Assembly (NCBI GenBank): GCA_911728455.2
Contig: OU452226.1
Location: forward strand, 9,647,498-9,711,497
Length of the DNA stretch: 64,000 bases
From: Marthasterias glacialis
Taxonomy: Eukaryota > Echinodermata > Asteroidea > Forcipulatida > Asteriidae
Direction: 5' to 3'
Position 1 is the first letter of the stretch; each line of letters opens with the position of its first letter. The translations under genes and the position numbers were made by a program. The notes beneath the pieces were generated by a model, which saw nothing but the letters and a program-made list of their open reading frames with translations, did no database searches and was not told where the DNA came from. Positions 31,538 through 39,451 of this stretch are shown in pieces.

Positions 31538-32362
31538 TAGCCCCACTAGTGTGGCAAGGATTTTTGACATCGGTTGAATCCTTAGCCACACGTCCAAGTC
31601 TATCTTTTGTGCAGCTCGTCCCCCAATCCGCCGCATCGAAACCTAACGGGTGCGGCGCTGGATTTTAACCAACTAAATGTGTCCACATACCTCTTAGCTT
31701 CCCTCCGGTACTTTGGCTGTTGAAGTTACTAACCTTATTAAGGGCAAATAATCATTTGAATTTTGCTCAAAATTACTCCACACAAATAGACATCGGCTAG
31801 CGATCGGGGCCATTTTGATTACCCAGAATGCAATGCCATCACGAAGTCACGAGAGTGCAAAAACAATTCAGCGGCTGTTTCACGTGACAGCTACAGCTAA
31901 TGAAACAGTTTAGAATACAAAATGCATGGAGTCAGAAAAAGTGCATGCACCAAATCTATGCATGGCATCGGTTGCATGCACGCATAGTTTGGTACTTGCA
32001 CTTTTTGCTGACTCCATTCTGAAATTGTTTTTATACTCTCGCGCAACACGTGATTTCGTGATGGCATTGCATTCTGGGTAATCAAAATGGCCCCGATCGC
32101 TAGCCGATATCTATTTGTGTGGAGTAATTTTGAGCAAAATTCAAATGATTATTTGCCCTTAATAAGGTTAGTAACTTCAACAGCCAAAGTACCGGAGGGA
32201 AGCTAAGAGGTATGTGGACACATTTAGTTGGTTAAAATCCAGCGCCGCACCCGTTAGGTTTCGATGCGGCGGATTGGGGGACGAGCTGCACAAAAGATAG
32301 ACTTGGACGTGTGGCTAAGGATTCAACCGATGTCAAAAATCCTTGCCACACTAGTGGGGCTA
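31538..32362. mobile_element. Fold-back element 1, Mutator-like (9-bp TSD)
   Basis: 825 bp with near-perfect inverted arms of about 318 bp: the left starts TAGCCCCACTAGTGTGGCAA and the right ends TTGCCACACTAGTGGGGCTA. It is flanked by the exact direct repeat TTATGAACC (31529-31537 and 32363-32371). Only one or two arm mismatches were noticed (for example agacatcgg versus agatatcgg). The centre contains a further shorter palindrome around gcatggagtcagaaaaagtg. No transposase ORF. Long arms plus a 9-bp duplication are hallmarks of Mutator-like elements. Confidence 0.9.
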
Positions 32363-32619
32363 TTATGAACCAAGACTGATATCATCCACTGTATGGGCAG
32401 CTTTGACCAGTTTTTGCCAGACTCGTGATCAGATTCGTCCTTTTTTTCCGCTTTCCAAAATCATGACAGACATTCTAAACACATGGAGTTGATCTTTATT
32501 GTATTACAACGTCATCTGGAACCCTTAAAACAACACCATGAAAATATTTGGCAGAAAAAACGACAAAAACTTACCAAAAGACTGACCGAATATATCCATA
32601 ATCCATAGCTGGGCCACCT

Positions 32620-32970
32620 AGTGATTTTGAACGTCGCACTTGCTTGGCAACAACCAATCAGCATGACCCAACCAAACACGCATCCGGACGAGCCACGCGG
32701 TCGTGTGCGTATCGGCCATTCCAGCTTGCAAACTCACCGCCTGTGTGTGTAAGCACCGATCCCTGGACCGAGTGCGCAGCATGCAGGTTATGTATGAACA
32801 TCGTGCATGCACAAACTATACAGCTCGTAGTACCGTGTGCTGCTCCGTACCCCCACGCGGCCAAACATAACCGTTTTCCTACAGTAAACTTACGGCCGTT
32901 TTGACCTCAGTGAGGGCGCTGCTTGGTTGTACATATCTCTATGGGACTCATGACGTCAGACGCATAAGGC
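32620..32970. other. CpG-rich segment between the two fold-back elements
   Basis: Unlike the surrounding AT-rich DNA, this stretch has many CpGs (for example catccggacgagccacgcgg and ccccacgcggcc) and a TGAGGGCGCTG motif at about 32910. Several random frames overlap it. Could be a promoter or a fragment of an unrelated repeat; no gene is supported. Confidence 0.35.
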
Positions 32971-32989
32971 CTATTAACGCTGCACTGAG

Positions 32990-33240
32990 GGAACACTCAA
33001 CTGCAGCCACCCATGCCAGGAACACCGCGGCAAACCCCTGATCTTAGCAATTGAAGTGTACTGGCTGGATTCTTTCACGTGCATTGATGAGGGACCTACG
33101 GCTTTATGTCCATTCCGAATGATGAAGCAATGATGGTAAAGTGTCTTGCTTAAGGACACAACTGACCGGGACTCGAACCCACACTGCTGATCAGGATACC
33201 AGAGCTTGAGTCCAGAGCTCTTAACTGCTCGGCCACAACA
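32990..33240 (-). repeat. tRNA-Leu-derived SINE
   Basis: On the minus strand from 33240: TTGTGGCCGAGCAGTTAAGA (A-box region), an anticodon loop reading GGACTCAAGC (CAA, Leu-type), a long variable-arm region, and GTGGGTTCGAGTCCCGG (B box). It is followed by a tRNA-unrelated body down to about 32990. Head similarity to leucine tRNA is clear; the acceptor stem is not maintained. Confidence 0.75.
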
Positions 33241-33249
33241 CGCCACGTC

Positions 33250-34112
33250 TAGACCAAGTTACATGGGGCACTGTACTCTTTTTTTGAGATTTTGACATTA
33301 TCAGTCATACTAGCGCCCCAGCTTGAAACATATAGTAACTGCAACGGACAGGCGGATTTAAAACACCTCTGTTAAAAAAATGCCTAAGTCTTAACCGAAT
33401 TACTGGAAAATCACCTACTGGCTTCTCCAGATATCAAAGATGAAATAAAATGCATTTATTTGTACTCACAATTATTTTCTGTCCTCCAAATCGATGATTT
33501 TTCAGGCCAACTAAAAGTGCAAACGTTACGATCTGCATTTTACCACGCGACTTCAACTATTGTTTCCTAACAAAAAGGATTGCGTAGCTGATGCCCTGAC
33601 TTTCATATTGATTTGCGAAGTCAACGCAGGATACCAGCTGTGTAGAGCATGCGCTTGGCCAATCATGACCAATGATGGAACTTCTATACTGTGCGGATTG
33701 CGTGTTGGCGTATGGGGACTGGTATCCTGTCTTGACTGCGCAAAACAATATGAAAGTCAGGGCATCAGCGAACACACAATGCTTTTTGTTAGGAAACAGT
33801 AGTTGATGTCACGTAGTAGTAAAATGCAGATCATAACGATTGCACTTTTAGTTGGCCTAAAAAGTCATCGATTTGGAGGACAGAAAACAATTATTAGTAC
33901 AAATAAATGCATTTTATTTCATCTTTGAAATCTGGAGAAGCCAGTAGGCGAGTTTCCAGCAATTCTGTTGAGTCTTAGGCATTTTTTCTAACAGAGGTGT
34001 TTTAAATCCGCCTGACCGTTGCAGTTACTATATGTTTCAAGCTGGGGCGCTAGTACGACCGATAATGTCAAAATCTCTAAAAAGGAGTACAGCGCCCCAG
34101 TTACTTGGTTTT
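33250..34112. mobile_element. Fold-back element 2, Mutator-like (9-bp TSD)
   Basis: 863 bp with inverted arms of about 400 bp: the left starts TAGACCAAGTTACATGGGGC and the right ends GCCCCAGTTACTTGGTTTT. Flanking CGCCACGTC occurs at 33241-33249 and 34113-34121, a perfect 9-bp duplication. Arms are diverged (several percent by eye) and nearly meet in the middle. Open frames of 72 and 80 codons (33557-33802) are shadows of the palindrome. No transposase. Confidence 0.9.
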
Positions 34113-34299
34113 CGCCACGTCCTATACTTCAATGCACTGATGAAGCGGCAATACAGCCGTAGACGAAGCCGTAGCCGCCAATTTGGAGCTATATCCCTAT
34201 GGGCCGTCCAAAGCCAACAATTTTAAGGTGGTACAAAGACTGAGAGTAGGATGGGATCCTAGTTCTTAGTTCCAAGGAAGGGACAAAGAGCAACAATTA

Positions 34300-35530
34300 T
34301 TGCAGCTTGCAACTTTACAGCTGATCAGCTGATGTCTTCTTCTTTTTTCATTATAAATCCATAGAAAATAGAAAAACACTGCAAACTCATGAGCTTGGGT
34401 ATTTTCAAATTTTTAAAATTTACCACTTTGCGTAAGAGAGATATATTTTATTAATTCTGCTTTTATTCTCTTGGCGTATTTGCTGAGTTCTTTTTATGAG
34501 AAAATATGTTAGATACAAACAGATGCAGAAACATTAAATATTTTGATACTTTTAATTATGTCCAGGTGTAGACCCTCCTTGCTCGGCTTAGGAAGATGGA
34601 AGAGATGCCTATACCTCTCGTCTAGAGATGAACCCTTTGCCAAGATGACATCCTCCACCCATACCAGGAGCAACTTTCAGAGAAACCAGCCCCTGTCTAC
34701 AGCTGATGAGATCAGTCTTAGCATTGAAGATAAAACTGACTTTGCAAAACAGACTTTGCCAGACCTGTGAACTTCCTCATCAGCCCACACTTGTCTGGAG
34801 ACAGCTTTGATGTAAGTTGAGAGAGTCTCTGTTTGTTGGGGTGTTTGTTTGTTTCTTTGTTTGTTCGTTTGGTTCAGTGTTATTCTTTTTAGGGGGTGGG
34901 GGCAGAGCAAGTTAAGATCTAAAAGAAACTTGAAAATACTTTTTAAAATTAAAGTATTTTGTTCAGAAATTGATCCTTTTAATAAAATTTCTGTCTTTAT
35001 CAAGTGTTCATGGTCAGAGGTTATTAAACCATAGTTCCCGGAATGCAACTTTTCAACTGATGGGTTGATTTTCTCTCCCTTTTCTAATGAAAATACCACA
35101 GAAAACTGAAAACCACTGTACTAAATTTTATGTGCTTGGGTATTTCCTACTAAATTAGCATTTACAAAGTTGCATGTCTGCTGTTATTAGAGAGAGACAA
35201 TGTTCAGCTTTTAAAAAAAATGCTTAGCATATTTGGTGAGGCATTTTTACGAGAAGATACATTTTAACAGATTAATGCAGAATTATGAAATATTTTGATC
35301 ATCTGTCCATTTGTTATGTCTTATTACATTATAGATACCTCCCATCTAGGAATAAACCTGTTGTTTCATTCTTCTTTGGGGTTGGGGAGGGGGCAGAGCA
35401 AGTTTAGATCTATAAGAAACATGAACATACACTTACCTTTTGTATGTATACATTCAAATATTTTGTTGAGAAATCAATCCATTTAATGAAATTCCTTTCT
35501 TTATCAAGTCGTCAGCTCAGTGCTATAAGG
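34300..35530. repeat. Local direct duplication, offset about 500-740 bp
   Basis: gagcttgggtattttcaaat (34391) corresponds to tgtgcttgggtatttcctac (35131). Likewise gggggcagagcaagttaaga (34901) corresponds to gggggcagagcaagtttaga (35390), and tctgtctttatcaagtg (34990) to cctttctttatcaagtc (35493). Two diverged tandem copies. The first holds an exon-like segment that is largely missing from the second. Confidence 0.6.
34592..34770 (+). pseudogene. Exon-like segment, unknown product
   Basis: Starts after GGCTTAG (34591). In one frame it reads RWKRCLYLSSRDEPFAKMTS and continues to a stop at 34768-34770. A second frame is protein-like before about 34650, suggesting a frameshift. A full donor, TTGAT/GTAAGT, follows at 34812 beyond stops in every frame. 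It may be a terminal exon of the gene starting at 31031, whose phase would allow it, or a decayed exon. Confidence 0.25.
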
Positions 35531-35796
35531 TTGTTAAGTACAATTTCATATCCGTAATGATCAAATGGGCATTGAATGAAAAATGCGTATAAATGTGGGG
35601 GGAAAAATCCACAGATAAAAAGTTTTTCGTAGACCGCTAGTGATCAATAAACTCCACTTACCAGGAGCTCCAAAATATGCAAAACCAATTTTATGAAATC
35701 CATACAAACTGCACTAACTACCTTATAGTCCTGAGCTGACGAAGTGTCATTTTTTCTTCGCAGAATCTGGTTAAGACTAAAAGAGCTTTCCCCAGT

Positions 35797-35800
35797 GTAT
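35797..35800. repeat. Target-site duplication GTAT (left)
   Basis: GTAT directly before the 5' LTR is repeated directly after the 3' LTR at 46976-46979. Four bases is within the usual range for Gypsy integrases. Confidence 0.9.
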
Positions 35801-36273
35801 TGTGACGTGAGACGGTTTTCCTGTCTCACTTTAGTTAAAAACTCTAGGTCCAGTTAGTAGTCTTAAATTTTACCTGTAGTGCAATTTCCTTTTTTAGTTA
35901 CTCCAGAAGGTTATTTCCAGGGTAAAACAGTAAATTTATACGTGTGTGCTGTGCGCCGTTATGATTGATGGGCGCCGCCATGTTTTGTGAAGGAGCTCCA
36001 CTCAGGAAAATGTTTATTCATAAGTAGTGACACGTGACTGTCAATTTCCAAATATGGTAGTGCTTTAAATTTTGCTTATTTCTGTTATACTAAGCTCAAA
36101 TGTCACTCTTCACTTATAGTTCTATCAGTACAAATTCTTAAATAATTATTTGTCGGCGACTTGGTGGTTACATTGGGAAACTTCCTTCTATTAGAGATTT
36201 TGTAAATGTGTTAGCCTGTTCTTCAAAAGAGCGCGAAATTTGTATGACGTAGCAGACTCTTAGCCAATGAAAA

Positions 36274-36302
36274 CACGTTTGGCCACTGCTCCTCTATAAA
36301 AG
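36274..36302 (+). promoter_or_regulatory. LTR promoter: CCAAT box and TATA box
   Basis: CCAAT at 36274-36278 and CTATAAAAGG with TATAAA at 36295-36300. The predicted start lies about 25-30 bp downstream (about 36325, near ttgagttagttg). Same elements in the 3' LTR at 45280-45284 and 45301-45306. Confidence 0.8.
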
Positions 36303-36904
36303 GGAAGTTTTTCAACACTTGAGTTAGTTGCTGTGAAGTAAGCCGTGCATATTTAACAGGTTAGTGTCATTTTACAATTTATTGATCGAAGTAATTTCCA
36401 CTCAAATCTGATTGCTTATTTCTAAACGATTTCATTTCCTGGACTTGAGATAATACTGAAAACGATGGTGTTATTCTTATTATACATGATGAACATTTCA
36501 GTGCATAATTTAGCTGTTGTTTCATGTCATTGCACCAGATTTATATTACGTTATGTAACTGCGTATATAGGGCTTGCTAATTTTATTCAATATTGTGCTG
36601 GGATTTTAGGGTCAAGATTCGGTTGTGCATATTAATTAAGTTGAGTGAGTTGCTGTGAAGTAAGCCGTGCATATTTAACAGGTAATTCAGGTGGACGGCG
36701 GCAGCAACTCGGGGACGAATCGTTAATCAATTTACTCCGCAATTACACGGTTGGGAGTCGGCATTAGTCAATGTATAGGGTCGGCGGAGTGTACTGTACT
36801 ACCAGCAGAGGTTCTGCTGCGATGTGCGTATGGTATAGCTGTTATGCCCGGAGTTGATTATTGAAAGAGGAAGCTAGAGTTACACGGGGTCGGGAACGTC
36901 AGCG

Positions 36905-37370
36905 GAGTAACAGTAAAGCATCAGTAATACTTGCAGAGTAACAGTAAAGCATCAGTATTACTTGCGGAGTAATAGTAAAACATCAATATCACTTGCAGAG
37001 TAATAGTAAAGCATCAGTATTACTTGCAGAGTAACAGTAAAGCATCAGTATTACTTGCGGAGTAACAGTAAAGCATCAGTAATATTGGCGGAGTAACGGT
37101 TAAGCATCAGTAATACTTGCAGAGTAACAGTAAAGCATCAGTATTACTTGCGGAGTAACAGTAAAGCATCAGTAATATTGGCGGAGTAACGGTTAAGCAT
37201 CAGTAATACTTGCAGAGTAACAGTAAAGCATCAGTATTACTTGCGGAGTAACAGTAAAGCATCAGTATTACTTGCGGAGTAACAGTAAAGCATCAGTAAT
37301 ATTGGCGGAGTAACAGTAAAGCATCAGTAATACTTGCGGAGTAATAGTAAAGCATCAGACTAAGGGAGCT
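36905..37370 (+). repeat. 31-bp minisatellite in the LTR R region
   Basis: Fifteen copies of a unit of type GAGTAACAGTAAAGCATCAG-TAATACTTGCG, starting at 36905 and every 31 bp to 37339. Also present in the 3' LTR at 45911-46376. It lies downstream of the TATA-driven start, so it should be transcribed. Confidence 0.95.
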
Positions 37371-37395
37371 AGCGGTGTAATGAGCGTCATAAGGT

Positions 37396-37650
37396 TGGCA
37401 GAGTAATAGTTTCAGCAGGGAGCTGATGATAATGAGCGTCATAATGTTGGCGGAGTAGTAGTTTCAGCAGGGAGCTGATGATAATGAGCGTCATAAGGTT
37501 GGCGGAGTAGTAGTTTCAGCAGGGAGCTGATGATAATGAGCGTCATAAGGTTGGCGGAGTACTAGTTTCAGCGGGGAGCTGATGATAGTTTATGCGTCAT
37601 TGGTTGGCGGAGTAATAATTTTAGCAGGGAGCTGAAAGTTATAGGGGCGG
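37396..37650 (+). repeat. 52-bp minisatellite in the LTR R region
   Basis: About five units with GAGTAGTAGTTTCAGCAGGG and AGCTGATGATAATGAGCGTC at 37401, 37453, 37505, 37557 and about 37609. The GGAGTARYAGT core is shared with the 31-bp array, suggesting common origin. Copy in the 3' LTR at about 46402-46656. Confidence 0.95.
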
Positions 37651-37762
37651 GTTTAACTTCTTTCCACCGTGCCATGGTACTATAATGAGATGTAAATAAG
37701 ATGTAAATATTGAGACTACTCTGCAAGTTAAGAGTAAACATTGTGATGTTTATTGAGTTTAG

Positions 37763-37768
37763 AATAAA
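37763..37768 (+). terminator. LTR polyadenylation signal AATAAA
   Basis: The only canonical AATAAA noticed in the downstream part of the LTR, about 1.44 kb after the predicted start. The functional copy for 3' ends is in the 3' LTR at 46769-46774. Confidence 0.6.
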
Positions 37769-37972
37769 TTGTTGAAACTGTTAGACACTGTGTCATTTCC
37801 AAGTTTTTGCGTCCACCTCTTCACTTTAATAATTGTTAGCTGCCTGGTTATATATTTTAACCCAACGGACTTGGGGAAGATAAATTTATTTGTACTACGG
37901 TGATCAGATAGGTTGGAGACTCTGACACTAGTAGAGTGAGACAGCGCCCCCACCGACCGCCGCGGCACAAAT

Positions 37973-37990
37973 TGGCGTCGTAGACAGGAT
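37973..37990 (+). other. Probable primer-binding site
   Basis: TGGCGTCGTAGACAGGAT starts three bases after the 5' LTR. Position and the leading TGG (complement of tRNA CCA) fit a minus-strand primer site. The matching tRNA was not identified. Confidence 0.7.
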
Positions 37991-38015
37991 TTGGCAGTTG
38001 ATGAGTGGTTGAAAG

Positions 38016-38021
38016 GTGAGA
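38016..38021 (+). other. Candidate 5' splice donor before gag
   Basis: GAAAG/GTGAGA, near-consensus donor with GT at 38016-38017, 16 bases before the gag ATG. Joined to the acceptor at 43281-43282 it would place the leader directly on the ORF3 ATG. Confidence 0.6.
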
Positions 38022-38031
38022 CATCGATATT

Positions 38032-39423
38032 ATGGACCCAAAGAAGGGAGGTAAAGAGGACAAAACAAGCAGGGATGATGACAGGAAGGTTAGCGACCAA
38101 GAGTCAGCTCAGTCCTTCTTTGCGAGTCCTCCGAATAATGCAGAATTTGACGGAGAAGAGCCTAGAAGAGCCACACCCTACCCAGAAGTCAGAGAACAAG
38201 GTGATGATGACAATGCTCAACGGCCTGGGGTTAAGCAAAAAGGAATGAGGGACAACGGACGTATGCGAGAAAGGCAGATTATTGACTGGCAGGATGAACC
38301 ATGGCAATACCCAAGACAATATTGGTGTGATGAGTCCGATGCTGAGATCCAATTTCGTCACGATAGAGGCAGAGACGTATTTAATATGAGGGAGAGGTCA
38401 CGTGAGGATGACGTCCGATATGTTCCTCAGCAGTATTGGAGGGAAGGACCCCGGCCAATGTTCCAGGGTAGAGGTCATGTACAAGGGGGTGGAGACGAAC
38501 AACGCGGAGAGTTCCACAATGGAGGGTCATTTTCAGTCAGATGTAGAGAAGTGACTCCGGATAAATTTGATGGGCGCATACCATGGAAAGATTATCAAAA
38601 ACACTTCGAAGCGTGCAGTGTTGTCAACAGATGGACAAGGCAAGAAGCTTCATATCAACTTGCCACCCGACTACAGGGCCCTGCATTGAAGGTTCTTGGT
38701 AATTTTCCTTTACAAGGACAGCCAACTTATGAAGACCTGGTGTCACAACTGAGTAAGAGATTTGGCCCAGGTGAACATGCTGAAAATTTCCTGCTAGAGC
38801 TGCGTCTTCGAAGAAGGGGGCCAAGGGAAACCTTGCAGGAGTTAGGACAGTCGATTAGAGAGTTGTCGGCTTTAGCATACCCAGAGCTACCGTGTGAAGT
38901 ACGTGAAAGGTTAGCGAAGGGGCATTTTGCAGATTCCATTGACGACCCTGAAATCAGAGGTGGCATATTTCGAGCTCATCCACAGACGTTAGATGAAGCT
39001 GTGCGAGCTGCACTTGACACTGAATCGTTTCTCAAAGTAGAGAAGAATAGAGAAAGGGGGAGGGTGAATAAGTTCACCCGTACTCTTGCTAGAGATGAAC
39101 AGAAAGACCAGGCAACAGACAGATCGATGAACAAAGAATTTATAGAGATGCGAATAACGTTGACTAACTTGATGAAGGCAGTGGATCAGTTGAAGATGGA
39201 TACCAGAAGTAGTCAACAGAGCCAGACGTTCGATCAAAACATGAACCGATATAAGCCAAACGAAGAGTTCAGAAGGAAGGTTCAATGTTTTAATTGCAGC
39301 GAATATGGACATTATGCAAGAGAGTGCCCACAAAACAATCAGCGGCAGGGAAACGAGAATCGGCGAACTCGACGGACCGGGGGAACGCCGAATGGAACGA
39401 ATGGTCCGGTGACACAGAAATAG
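38032..39423 (+). CDS. gag: Gypsy Gag polyprotein
   Basis: 463 residues from the first ATG after the leader, which itself contains only a three-codon upstream frame at 38001. A charged, Arg/Glu/Gln-rich N-terminal part (1-175) is followed by a capsid-like retrotransposon Gag region (about 180-340, with FDGRIPWKDYQKHFEA and YEDLVSQLSKRFGPGEH). At the C terminus is a CCHC zinc knuckle CFNCSEYGHYARECP (C419, C422, H427, C432). Gag packages the element RNA into particles. A slippery heptamer 3' of the knuckle lets a fraction of ribosomes leave this frame before the stop at 39421-39423. Confidence 0.95.
   Translation: MDPKKGGKEDKTSRDDDRKVSDQESAQSFFASPPNNAEFDGEEPRRATPYPEVREQGDDDNAQRPGVKQKGMRDNGRMRERQIIDWQDEPWQYPRQYWCDESDAEIQFRHDRGRDVFNMRERSREDDVRYVPQQYWREGPRPMFQGRGHVQGGGDEQRGEFHNGGSFSVRCREVTPDKFDGRIPWKDYQKHFEACSVVNRWTRQEASYQLATRLQGPALKVLGNFPLQGQPTYEDLVSQLSKRFGPGEHAENFLLELRLRRRGPRETLQELGQSIRELSALAYPELPCEVRERLAKGHFADSIDDPEIRGGIFRAHPQTLDEAVRAALDTESFLKVEKNRERGRVNKFTRTLARDEQKDQATDRSMNKEFIEMRITLTNLMKAVDQLKMDTRSSQQSQTFDQNMNRYKPNEEFRRKVQCFNCSEYGHYARECPQNNQRQGNENRRTRRTGGTPNGTNGPVTQK
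39348..39408 (+). promoter_or_regulatory. Programmed -1 frameshift signal: GGGAAAC plus pseudoknot
   Basis: G-GGA-AAC at 39348-39354 sits in the correct gag phase for a canonical X-XXY-YYZ -1 slip. After 5 bases, stem 1 TCGGCG (39360-39365) pairs with CGCCGA (39386-39391). The loop segment CGGACC (39373-39378) pairs with downstream GGTCCG (39403-39408) as stem 2, an H-type pseudoknot. The -1 frame stays open to 39512 and carries sequence typical of the Gag-protease linker. Confidence 0.8.
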
Positions 39424-39451
39424 ATGAGCAGCAACCGAAAGAATTCACTGA

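Larger units (their letters stand above)
35801..37969 (+). repeat. 5' LTR of the Gypsy element
   Basis: 2169 bp, TG...CA. U3 is about 525 bp and ends near the TATA-driven start (about 36325). The rest is an unusually long R-U5 carrying a 35-bp direct repeat (36327 and 36649), fifteen 31-bp repeats (36905-37370) and five 52-bp repeats (37396-37650). A polyadenylation signal AATAAA lies at 37763-37768, so R would be about 1.46 kb. Confidence 0.97.

Noticed and set aside
33557-33802. Two similar frames on opposite strands
   Set aside because: They arise because the region is the centre of an inverted repeat (fold-back element 2).
36905-37370. CRISPR-like regular repeats
   Set aside because: Units are contiguous tandem copies without unique spacers, within an LTR of an animal retrotransposon.
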